Source: Ascaris suum (taxonomy: Eukaryota; Nematoda; Chromadorea; Rhabditida; Ascarididae). Taken from it: a stretch of DNA of 64,000 bases. The translations under genes and the position numbers were made by a program. Numbering within the stretch: position 1 is the stretch's first letter; every line of letters begins with the position of its first letter. The stretch is from positions 496,001 through 560,000 of the forward strand of contig CM024190.1 in NCBI GenBank assembly GCA_013433145.1. Direction: 5' to 3'. The notes under the pieces were generated by a model. It was given only the letters and a program-made list of their open reading frames with translations. It searched no databases and had not been told where the DNA came from. Shown here piece by piece: positions 1 to 14,100 of this stretch.

Positions 1-954
1 GACGCAATTTGTGGATGTTTCATTCCATCCCATCAGTTAAAAACGATGCACTACTGGTTATTTATTATGATGCAGTTTGCGGATGTTTCTTAATAACTTC
101 CTTTGCGTATGCCATTTCAGCACTTCACTGCTCGAATCCGGAAGCGCGGCCATGAAAATGCTGTCGATTGGCAGATGTGGCCTCATTCCCTCTTCCCCAT
201 AATAAAGGGCAGTTTCAAGGTCACCCAGTTTTCGCTAATGCGGAGCAGTTTTTTCGTGAATGCAAAAAAGACAGCCTCCTTAACAAAGTTTGGAATTTAC
301 AAGAAAAAACTTCTGGCTCTGAAGTGAATCTCGCCGAGGAAACTGAAAATCCTCGCAGCAGCGAATTATAAAAGCTAAAGTAAACTTATGAGCCTGAAGA
401 TGCGGAATCGGTGCGCCGTTTTTAGCAGTTCGCCTGCAGAATCGAATATTGGATTGAATGTAAACAAAACGTGCACTACAAAAAATTGCATCCAAATATG
501 ATTTAGAAATTGAAGAACCAATCTGGATGTTGGTATAGAGAGTGCCCATGATCCAGGTCACCTCTTAACCCCATAACTCTGAACCCAGCGATTACGAATT
601 TGGGACTACCAGACAGGAACACACATGCAACCATACATACAGATGGAGCCCTGCTATAATGCGCCTTAGAATTGCAAACATGTAGAAAAACATAAAAAGA
701 GTGGCGTGTCTCAGGTGTGAAAGTTCAGGTGCTCGATAAGCGATGAAAGAACCGAACCTGTCCCTGATGTCACCCATGCGGATTTGCACATTAAAGCCGC
801 GACTTATAACAAACATTGATTATAAGCAATGACCAACAACGCGATATCCTCGGTTGTAGAAACGAGTGACGAAGAGAACACTATGAAGATTTGAGGTTCT
901 CACGGGGAAGTACTAGAATCATGCAGTCGCAGTTAAGCATATAGAATGACATAC
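1..954. other. Non-coding; probably last intron of AK6
   Basis: AK6 exon 3 ends at 955 with a good GTATGT donor, so this stretch should be intron running off the left edge. I looked on the minus strand for the missing C-terminal exon, which in this family is a short acidic helix starting roughly E-D/E-I-V, and found no frame that fits. Several AG sites (for example near 350, 410 and 765) open frames that do not resemble the family. Nothing else was recognised. Confidence 0.5.
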
Positions 955-3247
955 CTTGTAAGATTCGAGTGCTTCTTCGAGTAAGGATCCGAATATCTCG
1001 CATTCAATGTTTTCTCGAATTTTCTTGCCATCATAGCCCCTCGCCGCTAACCGATCATAAAGGATTGTATTGTCGCATCTTAGTACAACGACGATGTCGA
1101 ACCACCTCTCAGGGAAGAAATCGCATCCGTGATAATCCACTACGCATCCGCCTCGGTTGTCATTTAATCGCTCCTTCAAACGATACCGCATTACTAATTC
1201 ACAAATGGTTAGAGTGCCTCTGAGTCCACAGAGCAGGCGTGCATATAAGTTTCAGAGAGATAAAACAGGTAAGGGAGCTCACAGCCGAAAAACTACGTTA
1301 GCTTATGTATTGGCATTATAAATACTCTTCAACAGTTTCATATGGTAGTGGCAGACAGATGAAACTGGGCACCGGAAATCGATGAACGCCACTCATTCTT
1401 GAAACGAAAGCTGAGCCTGTTTAGCCACAATGCATATTGAAATTATTGAAACACCGGCCCTAATTCTCTTTTGGTGCTATCAATTTGCGTTCCGTCAATT
1501 TTTAGCGCAGCTAGCTCAGCATGATGAACACCACCTTATACATTAATGTTTAGTTTCGAGTTCAACCATAACAACTGACCCTTTTTGTTAGCCAACAGGT
1601 AGAGGGCCTAAAATATATTAAAAAAGTCAATTACAAATATGGCAAGACGATTCATTACCCAGCTTCCAAACCAGTGCTAAAAGCCAATACATCACAACTT
1701 TTGTGTTCAATAAATACGAGCTTGCGCTGCACTGCTGGCAGCGCCAACCAAACAGTTATTGAAGTAAGCAAAGAATATGCGCTGCAGATGAGCGAAATTA
1801 AATCCGCTATATGAAAATTCGATCATTCGACGATGGCTCTCTTCTCAAGAGCTCTGAAAAAATGACTGTGAAGCAATATTTGGAACGAACGGTCCGGATT
1901 TACAGTAGCAGACGGACAAGAGGCTCACCTCGATATGATCCAGAAGCTTATCCTCGTCCAAAATGTGACACTTCAAATCCTCATCATAACCCGAGTAAAG
2001 TTCGTGCTCTCGTACCTCTTTTCCGCACTCGATAAAATCAAAATCTAAATACCAAAGAGAAATAAAGCAGCCAGAACTCACTAGATATCGAGAATGGCTC
2101 ATGAAGAAGAAGAATTCGAAAGTAATCCTACTCTGAACCCCACTTCAAACTAGGAGGCTTGGAGTGGAAAAGCAACGCTGTCCAGCCTAGAGAGCTTAGA
2201 CTGGAGATATTTCTATGCAAACCTTAAGATTCATAGGCGGAAGGAACGAGACCAAGCACAACAGACCCGAAGTAATACCACTTCCAACTTCTAGAAGCCA
2301 AAATTTGATCACCTGAGGGGAAGCGTTATCCAGACGTCAGTAACCCCACGAAACATGAACAATTGCAGCCTTTCATGCGAACACAACAGCAATCAGTTTT
2401 CAAATGCATCGACCACGTGATAACAGTAAAAATAAATTCGACACTGAAAACAGTTTTCAATGCCGCCCATCACAGTCAAACAGCGCCATTTTCAGTGCAA
2501 ACACCATTACTAACTTCGAATACAAAATGAAATCAAGATTGCCCGAGGCAACTTTGATTTTCTCACAACTGCTTTCTCAGTTCAGATCTCATTTCTCATC
2601 CTTATGAATCCTAAAGATTGAAAGAAGAACTGTTTATAGCTATAGGTGATGTAGAATGCGGCTGATTAACTAAACAGTGTGAGACTTAAGCAGCCAGCAA
2701 GTAATTCATTTTGATCGATTTTCCAGCATAGTCAATGCAGAGCTTCTAGACGATAAAGCGTTAGACATCATTTATTTTTCCACGGTTCACTCCTTGCAAT
2801 CAGGCCCTTGGTAAGAGCGCCTGTGCAACGAAAGAGGTGAAAGTGGAGCAAGCCCACCCCCCCCCCTCCCCCGCCGCAAAATGAGCCATAATGAACTCGT
2901 TCCAAATTCCTATATTTAGGAATCAAAGCATAGCTCAATTTTTATCTGATACGTCAACGAGACGCTGCTGCAGCCACATCATAACTCTCTTATATGAACA
3001 AAACGGTCGCCCCTTTCGAGGTCGTTTTATTCACTCACGTTTGTAAATTTCATACCTACTAACCGCTGCGCCACGCCATTCTCCCCCTCCCCTTCGTTTG
3101 CACAAACAAAGAACTGACTATATTTCCCCCAAAGATCAAAGACCAACCAAGCCTTTCAGCGAGCTGTTGTCCTAGCGTTGTTTTGCCGGTACCTGGAGAA
3201 CCTGTTATAAGAATATTTGGCCGCTGCCTTGTTTCCGGTGTGCCCAT
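955..3247 (-). CDS. AK6: AK6, adenylate kinase isoenzyme 6 (3' end outside window)
   Basis: Exons on the minus strand: 3247-3148, 2044-1929 and 1173-955. They join in frame (phases 1, 0) and give 145 residues; the family is about 170-180, so the last exon of about 30 residues is missing and probably lies beyond position 1. The P-loop GSPGTGKTT is at residues 16-24, followed by KEVREHELYSGYDEDL and LDEDKLLDHIE. The motif VVDYHGCDFFPERW follows at residues 83-96, then the NMP/LID-like region ending EIFGSLLEEALESYK. AK6 (hCINAP, Fap7 in yeast) transfers phosphate between ATP and AMP, has ATPase activity, and helps late 40S ribosome maturation in the nucleus. The start ATG at 3247-3245 is chosen because the conserved NILITG strand follows and an acceptor-like TTTGTAG lies 15 bases upstream. 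It is the last gene of the same-strand block. Family assignment is very secure. Confidence 0.93.
2857..2866. repeat. Short C tract in AK6 intron 1
   Basis: Ten uninterrupted C residues followed by more C-rich sequence. Similar pyrimidine-rich C runs recur in other introns and gaps of this window. It is a simple sequence tract with no inferred function. Confidence 0.8.
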
Positions 3248-3264
3248 CGTCTCATACGTCAACT
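3248..3264 (-). promoter_or_regulatory. AK6 5' leader: acceptor-like AG and overlapping upstream ATG
   Basis: On the minus strand the sequence reads TTGGTATTTGTAG then 15 bases then the AK6 ATG. The AG (3264-3263) could be a spliced-leader trans-splice acceptor, or the acceptor of a 5' UTR intron. Within the 15 bases lies an out-of-frame ATG (3255-3253) that opens a 16-codon frame overlapping the true start. The acceptor role is inference from position only. Confidence 0.4.
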
Positions 3265-5191
3265 ACAAATACCAAGTGATTACAGAGCTTATTTCATTGC
3301 CACGGTCAACCACGAACCTCGCGAGTAAGAAAACGAGATCTGAGTGACCCCGATTTCTTACCTCATCCTATCAAAAATAGCATTAGAAAACGATGCCTTC
3401 ACACTTAATCTCATAAAAAAAGACACCATCATATTTAACCTTTCTTGCCTTCAAGCTCGACATTATAAAACTATAGCTAGCCGAAACCGACCACACAAAA
3501 TTAAGCTTCATGAAAAATTACAAGTGATAAACCTGTATGCATCTTATGCAACGCTGAAATATGCAAAGGCTCATAAAGGGAACGCTGCACACTATATCTC
3601 ATCGGTGACTCTCTGTGAATACGGAAGCTAATGAAGCTGCTATTACTTTTAAGCTAGACCTGAACAAAAGCATATCATGTGAATGCATACTTTTGGAGAA
3701 TTGAAAATTGAAACTTTGCCAAGCTGCATGCAATACACCGACCACAGCTCCCATTGTAATGCCCTCAAAGCAAAAAGATGCAAGGCAAGTCTACGCTAAC
3801 TAGTTACAGATCCTATGCATTGTTCTCACCCTCCCCCCCTTATATTTTCAAACAAGGATTCGAATACCTGCAGTCACATCTAACTAACCAATCTATTTCC
3901 CTTTCGAGGTCGGAACAATGGGGAGCACAAAATGCAATGAAAGGGAAACAAGAGATAAACTCATTGTGCTACAGGAACAGGAGGTCGAGTAGAACTCAAG
4001 CTCCCCCCTCCCTTCCCCCTGCCTCCCTAAGCTGTTTTTGGGCATAAACACAGATGCCTCAGCTTACCGCCATACAGATAGTGGTCTTGAAGCCATCCGC
4101 GCGTAGCGTGCACCAGCCAATCAATTAAGGAACTAAGAAAGAGTACTTTTTCCTCCTCCCCCCTCTGCCTCCATTCTTTCTTCCGACCTAAGATTTGAAC
4201 CCATCACACAACTGCCGCAGCCCCATCGCAATATACTCATGAAACGTTACCACCTTGATCGTTGAAAATGAATTATTCTATTCGAAAGAATCCACTCAAT
4301 CATTTTATTAGGTAGCCTTCCATGCAGTGGAATCGAAACTCGATGAAACGAGATTAATTAATTTTACGTTCAACTCGATCGACAACGACCTCATCAGTCA
4401 GTCGTTTATTGCAAGCAACAATGAAACAAAGAAACACAAAAGAAGTATATCACTATAGTGAAAGCGCATGAATCAGTGCACTCAGGTGACAATGCAACGC
4501 GGATAGGAACGTATCAACGGCTTCCGCGAAAATTAACAGCTTTCACGTTATGGACAATTATTGACGCCGTCCACTTCTCCAATATCATCTACACAACGAA
4601 ATTAAGCAGTGGCGATCACTTGCACATTGACCCGTAGAAGATGATTTACTCCACTTAGCGAATAAGACATCAATCATACATTCCTCGACGCTCAACGCCA
4701 AGAAATAACCACAAAACCCAAAATATGGAGTGGTGATTTTCTGTCTGTACCGATCATTAGAGGAAGTTGTATGACTGAGAGGCATCCGATGTAATATGTT
4801 CATGCACATATTTATACAGTGTATATACTTCACCTGTAAAAAGAAGCAAAAAGTAGTTCTCACATAGGATGAGCGGAAAATTTGAACACGAGTACGAGAT
4901 TTAAATATAGTGATGACTACTGACATGTTTCGGAGTAAAACCTGGTTGAAATCATTTTTTCATTTCCTCATGGTTCCCTCCCAAAACAAAACAATTTCGA
5001 ATCGTCATACCAATTAATCGCCGGAAAAATTACGACCTCGTTCACTCTTGCAAATTTACGAAATTAGAAAAGGCGACACTAATTTTGGAAAATACTCAGT
5101 TTAAGCACATGGTGTCACGAAGTGCCGTTTAACTTCCTCGCTGATATCCCTCGGGTGCTCGGAGCAATCGAAAGTAAAAGCAGACAGGTGC
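3265..5191. other. Gap between AK6 start and RTRAF stop, about 1.9 kb
   Basis: No conserved exon was found on either strand. The stretch contains C/T-rich runs near 3830, 4010 and 4160. The open frames here (for example 3344-3631 and 4585-4926) have no recognisable motif and no coding-like base composition. It should contain the RTRAF 3' UTR and any promoter or intercistronic sequence for AK6. Confidence 0.6.
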
Positions 5192-8100
5192 TCAGAAGCC
5201 GACTTTACCAAGGCGTTTATCCGTTTTCGGATCAGCAGTCAGCTCTTGTACCGCCACAATTGCTTCGTTGATTTCAGTTTGCACCTGAAAGCATTCATCA
5301 ATAAAATTAACTCATAGCAATATATTAAACAGATCAATAAAATTCTCTCAATTGATGCATGTAAACGCTATGAGCTACATACGAGAAATATAAACACTAG
5401 AAAGCAAAACGTCAGTATAGAAGAGGGCGGGTAAACAAACATATCAACGTGATGAAAAACATAACAAAACATTTGTGGCAAAACCTCTACCAGATTTCAT
5501 TATTGTTCTGGCAAATGCTTCGGAGTAAGTGTCAGCCAACTGTCATGAATTTGAAAATTTTCTGCGAAGCTGACATCGACATTCGAGAAGATGCAAAAAA
5601 AGATCTATTCATAGGATGCTTCCTTGAATAACATGCAGGTACATCTACAGGTACTTGCATAACTTAACGCGCAACCTAAATCCCACGTAAGCGGAGTGAA
5701 ATTTTTGCCCCAGAAGAAGTATCTTACAAGCAGTATGAGAAGTGTATAACAGGGTTTTTACCTCCCTGAGATTCTCCAAATGATTGAGTCTGAGGGCACG
5801 GACCGCAGCGTCCACACCTCCATCTTTACTCGAAAGCATCCCCATGTCGAAGCGGCTTAGTTGCATCACCATCGGCTGAATGAAGCGACATCTTTATTTC
5901 TTAACACCTGACACAACAGCTTACAACCAAATGGCATCGAAACATGCAAATGCCTACTAACTCGCACGAAATCATTACTACAGCACAGAAACTCAGCTGC
6001 CTTCAATAACTGTCAAGACTGCAAACCATATTTCACCGATCTAGGAGCAAAATACTAAGCAACATCTGCATCAAAACACACTTCCTTCACTCCAAAGCCT
6101 CAACTTAAGATTACCTCAACACTACATTACCCCTCACGCAAAAGTCACGTTGGTGATTAAGCCTAAATATCTCATAACAGAAGCCAGTTCATACCTTATT
6201 CCACGACGGACGAGAAGTTCACTTCACTACGAAACATTCTTATGGACAGTAAACTTCATAAAGAATGTCAAACAAAAACGTAACATACATGAAAGGATAT
6301 ATGCCTGCTCAAATACTCTCATCACATAAGAAGTTCGCTCATTTTGCCAGCGAAAAGCAATTTCCATTTAATTCACAAATTCCGTGTTACTACGTATCAC
6401 TGTAGGAGACACACTAAGAATTGGGACTAAGTTTTGTAATAAAAATTGACTTCCGTTTCAAAAAGCAGAAAAACTCGAGAGATGTCCTCGTAAAAATGGC
6501 CACTGTTGGTATGACTGGCAATTACCCAAATACATCAGCAATATTTGCAGAAAAAAATGAAAGGGGTACACACTAAGCAAGTAGATAGTAGAAACAAACG
6601 AAATCGACATAAAAATAATTGGTAATCAGTCGCCTAAGCGACTGACAATTCAGTGCATCGAAGATGTCAAAAATAAAGGCAGTGTCCTTCATAGTAAGTC
6701 CCTTCAAACTTCTTTCCAATTCATTTCGGTGCACGAGATTTTTTCGCATTTTGCTCAATCCATCGTTATTTTCACAATGCTTTGAGGCCCCCTAATAAGG
6801 CTATGGCTAAGGCTTGAAAACCTACAATCCTCACAAAAGGAAATCGCCCGATTAGACGTTGCAAATGCCTCAAGGAGGCCATTTGAATCTCACACACAAA
6901 TTGTCACAAGGCGCCTTTAGAATTCGATGACGGTGACCTAGTGCTGTAGACAATGAATCAAGAAACGACTAGTACTATTCATAAAGCTCACCGTAACACA
7001 ATCCGCAACCTCTTTAAAGAACGACTAACATGGGTGAAACCAGGTTTACCAGGTGTCCGACCTGGGTAAAACTAGGACCTGGTGAAAAACGTGCAAAATG
7101 ACGCATTCAAATGTTCGCAGCATGTTATTCGAAAAGCTATTGTCGCACATCTCACAAAATCTTTTATGTGCAGTTTCCATGAAGATGAGGCTTTACCTGG
7201 GCCCTCCTTTAAGCTTTTACTATGAGCCATCTGCCCATTTGGGACGGAAAACGGTGGTTTCGGGGCATACATAAAAGCGGAAAGTGGAACAGCTTCGAAA
7301 GAGACACAGAACGTTTACTGCACCATCAACAGATGCAGAGACACATCCTTGCTTTCTTTTTAATCTAAAACAGTCCCAAGCTTTGAACTTCAATCTTTAC
7401 CGATGTCAGATTAATTCTCCCTGTCTTCTTAATAGAGATAAAAACAAGAGAAGCTGCAAGCGGATGTCTCATCGAGATTCTCACATGTCTCTTCGGCTGA
7501 CGCATATCTGAGCTCATTTTAGAGAAACTCGTTGAAGTGGCTTGCTGAATTACCTCACGAAAACAGTGATCGATTTTTCTGTTCCGCATACTGCTGGGAA
7601 GCATTTGAAGAGATAAGTCGACGGATGCATCAAACATTCCGAAACAACCGTTACTCTGTGATCTATCAGATAAACTTCTAACAATCTGGCAGGCTGTAAA
7701 ATTTTGACATGCCATTCCTAAGTACATACCACTTCCTATGTGTACTTAATTGATTGATTAAAAACCTTTATTCATTCAAATCTACCCATTTTTAAAAAGG
7801 CTACGCGAGCCATTCTTTCCGACCGATCTCCTAGACAGTACCGAAAGCTCGCTAAAATACCTAAAATAGTTTCCAAATATATTATTAAAAATACTCGCCA
7901 AGCAGTCCCACATGGCAAACACATATATGGCACTGGTATCTAAGCACTAAAAGGTGATCACAACTCTCATTTCTTTGAAAATAAAATAAAATAAAAGAGT
8001 GCAATCAAACCTGAGCAGCGCCGGCTTTATTCTTTTTATTCGCTTCGGCGATCGCTTCGTCCGAGAGATTTGAGACTATAAACTGAAAGAAAAATACCGC

Positions 8101-11100
8101 TTTTTTGGTTTGATAAGCGTTCACCAAAAACTGATATCAGATGAAATTTGCATGCATTGAAGTAAGAACCAGAAAAATTGAATTCTACAGCTCCGGTCTT
8201 CCTTCTAATTCGTCATGGATGCGACTGGCGGGCCACGTAGAGAGTACGCCTATATATAGATGTACTCACTCTAACATAGATGGAAGCCCTTAAATGGCAC
8301 TGTTTAAAACCACAAAAAACAGGCAAAACCCTGATGAACGGATGGGCAACAACGGCAACTTGCATGAGACGTTAAATAGTCACTATTATTTGCCAAACGA
8401 CTTGCAAACCACCAGTAAATACACCATACACGCCCACAGCAAAATTTGCTTCCAATACCGAAAACGAGCCGTCATCATGCTACACACAATTACTTACTAC
8501 AAGAGAGTTCAGCTTTTGATCTTAAAGCTGACTCCGTCTCTATGATAAGAACTATAGAGAAATATGTGGTCATTTGTGGTCATATGATTATGTTACTTTT
8601 TTCTCATCAAAATGTCCAGAAGCTAACAGGGCTCTTGACAGATGGGCAGAAAGCATAACAACGAGAAGCAACCCTGAACAACCCAAGGCTGGGAAGTTGC
8701 GGAAGATGATAAAGAAAATTTTATAGCCACAAGTCTGATCTTTGCATAAGAATGCTCTAATATAAATAAGAAAACAACCTGCCTTGCAAGATGCTTTCAG
8801 AACAACGTCTGGATCTGGATAAGCCGCAATACCCAAAAGCGACCGAAGACTCTCAATGCCCGCTTTCGCCGCATCACTGTGAACTAAAAATGCATCACCT
8901 CAACGGTTGTTTTTACGAAAACAGAAATAGTGATTTCTTTCTAGATGCGGATACACGGTTACTCTGTGTCAAGAAACACCATATGCCAAGAATTGCCAAT
9001 TTCTTCAGCAAAAACAAAAAATGAAGCAGGCACAGAGAACTCCCACAGCATCATATATAAGAAAACGTCCCATCCTTGACGACTCGCCAAGTACTCGAAT
9101 CATCGAACATGAGCAAGAAAAAAGGCATCATTAAAAGCGCTGAACACTCTAAAAAAAGAAGAAATTGAGTTCAAAAAAGTTTGAAAAATATGATTAGAAG
9201 TAATTCTATATACACAGTCTGATATTAGAAGCGCGCAATCCTTGATTGTGAGAACAGCTTTTTTTCTATGGATTGGGAAGTGGAGTGAGAATTTCAATGA
9301 GAGAAGAGGGGTGACAAGTTAAGAAAAAAAGGAAAGTGACGTAGTGAAAAAATCGTACCCCAATAATCTACTATTTACGATAACCCTCGTCCTCGCTCGA
9401 TAAGAACAGTGAAACAGCTTTATTCGACCCGGAATGGTTTCTCACCATTTCTTTACTGTCAAAACCATTTCCTTAACTATCCTATTCTACAGTCCCATTG
9501 GAATCGCCCTCCCAAAAATCGATATCGGAAGGAAGTAAAAGTGCCTAAACTGGAACAAATGGAAAGCCTTGCGATTGCAGTCACTGAAAATTTGTTTAAT
9601 CAAAGAAATGCAGTTTCCAAAGGCTGCACTAAAAATTTCTTCGTTTTTTCGCCCACCTGGTTAAATATTCGCCGTATGCCGGATCTCTGCTTATGTCCAG
9701 GCCTTTTCACAACGCTGTCTTCTGCCCCTTCTATGAAACATGTAATGTGCTCAGTGATACACATCGACTGTGAACCCTATCCACAAAGACTCATTTCTTC
9801 ATTCGCAAATGTTTCAAAAATCAGAAGAAAAATTTGGGCCTCTATCATTTCAACAGTTTCCTTCAGCTATATCGCTGATATGTGGCGCAGAACTCGACTC
9901 TACAGACAACACTGAGTTCCTTTCAGCATACTGCAGCAAAAAAAAAAAACGTACGCCACAATTTCCAGAATAGACAGGCGAAGAGGAGCTACGCAAGAAA
10001 AAGTGCCGGGCAGTCTAGTGTCTAGAAAAGAATCAAGCTCGTATACACTTTTCAGCGCATTCACGCACTGACCCAGTTGACAGGTTAAAAAATTACCAGG
10101 TTTTCAAGGATGACACTTTTTGTCTCAATGCTTCTGATGGTTTAGCCAATAAAAGGTTCGACCATTTATAATGGCCGAATGTTTCAGTGCATCTTCACCC
10201 CTAAACGCCCAAGCTCGATTTTTCTCCAACTTTGTTCCAAAACTTCAAGATGGGAACTCCATGAAAATACCGAAATTCGGGCATGAGACTAATTCATAAT
10301 CCTACGCCAGCAGCCACTGCGAAGACCAACTCACCCTCGGAAATGTGTTTACTGGCTCTTTTAGGAGCATTTAGATCAAGCAAGGCATTTAACTCGCATT
10401 CCTCGTGCCATATTCAGGTAGGTTATTATCCAATTATGCACGCCTCGCCACAGACTCGTAAAAAAATATCACAAAAGCGAAAACGAACAATCAAGGGAGT
10501 TGAGTGGGTCGCTGGCTCGCTGACGTCGATCTCTCTCTTCCCGTATCTCTAACAATGCTTTCGAAGTCAGCGACTGAGCCTGTTCTGGAATTGGGAAAAC
10601 ATTTAAATACTTTGCGACAATTTACACAGAAGTTAAAAATGAAAAAGTGGGTCATCTCCCTTACAGTGATATTAAAAAATGCAAAGTTTTACGCAAGTTT
10701 CAAACTACACAAAATATCAAGTAATCCAGTGGAACAATGGGCACATTTATGAAGGCCCTGTTGACGGTGCAAAATTAAATAAACGTGGGCATTAAGATAG
10801 TTGGGTTCTGAATGCGAAGGTAAAAGGATGGAAGTGAAAGCCTCAAGTGCAAACCTCAGCGTGGTAGATAAGCTCAATATCTGAGACCACAAGAAAGCTT
10901 AGAGGGCAGTTAAAAATCACGAAAGCAGTCGTTAGCAGATCTCAGTTTTCAACAGGACGATGTTAATTCGATCGAAATGATACTTCGATGAAGACAGCGC
11001 GTGATCACTCCACTCCACCACTACCAGTGCGGAATGAGGAAGGTACCTGCCTTCGTAATACTTGCCACCTTATTAAGCATGGGATGCTGCATAACAAAAG

Positions 11101-14100
11101 ATGTAAATAATGAAAACATTTACTGTTTGCCGAGTACAATAGAGCTATTGCATGGTCCAAAAGCCAATCGATAATCTCCTTAAGCGGTGCCTCACCCAAT
11201 ACCAGTGTACAGCCCAAATCCAATAAATACTGCAAACAAATTCCTTCACTTCCTCGTAGAATATTCCAATATGCACTAAATGGGATCGGCATCGGAAATG
11301 AACGCACTTGTTACCTCCTGAATCAAAACCGACTGCCCTACGATTCAGTGTACTCCTATGAAATAAGAACCGTGTAGTACGATACACTCGAAGACATTGG
11401 GCAATCGAGAGCGACTCTTATGCATCCCAACAAACACTATGTTTAAAAGAACATAGTGTTTGTTGGGATGCATCCTTTTATCCTTAAAAGTTCGCAGCAA
11501 AAAGGAAACTTGAGGATACTAACCTCCCCCCTCCCCATCGTAACCAAAGATATAGCGCCACTGATAGTGTTCCACACATTCAAGCATTACAGACTGAAAT
11601 TTGTATACCGTTAAAATTACTTATAACGATATAGCTTTATGTCAACGACGTGAAAGACTTGAATTAATGTGAGAAGGCAGGCTTCGAATACTTTAATTTA
11701 TATCAGCCGAAAGGTTTATACAAATTCATCACTAAAAACTTGTCAGGATTTTCTCAGCGCTTAATTTTTTTTTTTTTTTTTGGAAACACTCTCTCTTCTT
11801 ATTCTCTCTGCGAAAGCTCTTGTCTTTGAGGTAAGGAATGGGCCGAAATCGCTTATATTAGGATCTCTCGGAAAGGAATCAGTTTTTAAAACGCAAGACT
11901 GGATTGCTACCGCGAGGAAAGAATAAGTTTCGACTTGCCATTATATCAGAAAGCGATATCCAGGAAGTGAAACTGGAATTTTGCAGGATGCACCTCCTAC
12001 ATCACTTATCAGGCAACTACTCCTTTCTAGTCCCTGGTGAAAGGGATTAAATTCCTTTGAATTTCTCAATTAGCTGCCAAAACCAAGGAGCTCGCAAAAA
12101 CATTAGAAAAAAAGGAAAACTTGCAAAAGTCGGACATAACATCCCTAAATTTCATAACAAATTCAGGCAAGATTTTTTGGTTCAGATAAATCTCCGCTAA
12201 AAACTCCCGAAATCTTTAATCAAAATAAGAGGAAAGGGTGACTATGTGTGATTGCACTGATCAAGAAAATAAGGTCGGAGGTTTACTATTGCATCCAGTG
12301 ATCAAAAGCCACATGAATAGGAAACATGCACATCAGTGTTCAAAAACAACCACATGGCATGTGCACGCAGCCATTTATAAAGCAGTAGGTTTATCTTGGC
12401 ATTTCACAAAGCTTTGATTAGCTTCTTTGATAAGTCCTGCAGATCGAGGCCTTCCAACGATTTTCAGGAAACCTCTTAAGCTCGAGTTACTCGGAGTGCT
12501 CTAACCACATTCAAAAACCTTCGACGTTCGAAGCGTTGTGAGAAGAAACCCCGCTCCGTTCAACCTCACTTCTGCAGCACATCTGAAGGGCATTCTGCAT
12601 CGCAGACATTTCTTTTCGCCAAATATCGACGGCCACAATGGCCTAGACCACTAATCCAGGAACCACTAATGCTACTCGCTCGCACAAACTTAACTCCTGA
12701 AGTGTCTGAGCTTTTTCCTGGTGGAGAAATTGGATTTTTTTCACTGCAGCCCACTGCGAGCTGCTGAGATTATGGAAGCAATTTCACCTGTTGCAACAAG
12801 TCGACCGTTTGCATGACGTTAACAGTGTCGTCAATCAGCTGTTACAATTGCAAACAACTCTACTTTTCCATTTAACTCTGCTCCCTTCTTCCAGCTTGCG
12901 AGCAGATGAAAATCTTGGAAAAAAATTCCTCTACTCCAAAAAAAGTGATGAAAATATGAAAATAGAGTGAAATCGCGCAGGCAAAGAAGAATCTGCAGAA
13001 TGTGGCCAAACAGACGTGAACAGTCCCATACGCATACAATGTGAGCTAACTGCGAACAACCTGCAAAAGAGATCTAACCTGCAAATACAGCAGGCTCACC
13101 TTGGACATTGCCGGCTGCCAAACCTCGAGATCGGTGGCACGAATGCCTGTTCTGTCTTCGATTTTGTAGCGACGAATATGATGGTCTTCAAGCCATTCAA
13201 TGAGTTCATGAACTTGGTCTGGATCTGAAGAAAAAAGGACTTCGACGTTTCCGTCCCCGCAGAGCCAACATTTCTTTTGTGATTGAATCAACAAACTGCC
13301 GCTTAGGAAAGTTGTTGGGATTTGAAACAAAATAACGGAATAAGGAACGGTCTGCATCATAGGAAATCCGCAACGATTATATTCGAAATTCAATACTCTT
13401 TGCATATAATATACACCTATTCAAATTCAAACTCGAGATGGCGATACAGTTCAGTTAGCTTATGCATAACACGATTTTAAGGCGGTCTATCTAATGTACG
13501 TGTCCATTATCACAAGCAAAGATAAAATGATGCGGTTCTAAAAAACGACCGTCAATTTCAGCCGAATCCATCAAATTAGTTTTAAACGATCCAACCGCCG
13601 ACATTTCTTTAGTTTTACAGCTCCAGATAACCAGAAGCTAAGAATAGGTTTTTAATAAGCAACCCTCTTATCATTGTAAGAGAAATAAAGAAACAAATGT
13701 CTAGAATTTAATGCACAAAATCGAAGCAACGCGAGAAGTTGAAACCATCCCCGCAACAAACGGCATCAAAGCCCCCAACAACCATTTTCACGATTCACAG
13801 CTCGGTGAACTCCTTTCATCACCATTCAAAAAGGTTAAAACCCTGCTCACTGCACCGCGAAGTCGACTGCCCTAATCCGACTGTCTTTCTAAATTTCCAG
13901 CTATGTCACTCTAAGCCCATTTAATATTAAGTACTCATCTTATGAAAGCGCATCACCTCCGCTTTCCCCACTGACATCACTTCGCAAATCTATGGCTGGA
14001 TCTGTTCCGCTTGACACAAAACTCTTCGGAGTAAATTTTAAGTACTCTCTGAAGTTCTCCTCATTTCTCTACCCATTTCGGCAGACAACCACGCGTGAAG

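Noticed and set aside
4180..4260. GGGTTCAAATCT, a tRNA B-box-like word on the minus strand
   Set aside because: The flanking T-stem bases do not pair, and there is no A box or acceptor stem at the right distance.
9409..9915. 168-codon plus-strand open frame
   Set aside because: It lies inside RTRAF intron 4, antisense to the gene, starts at GTG instead of ATG, and shows no motif or coding-like composition. It is probably chance.
10300..10420. Candidate RTRAF exon reading DLNAPKRASKHISE with a GTGAGT donor
   Set aside because: Phase did not fit exon 3 or exon 5. The exon at 10584-10489 fits both phases and carries the conserved DPLNSLD.
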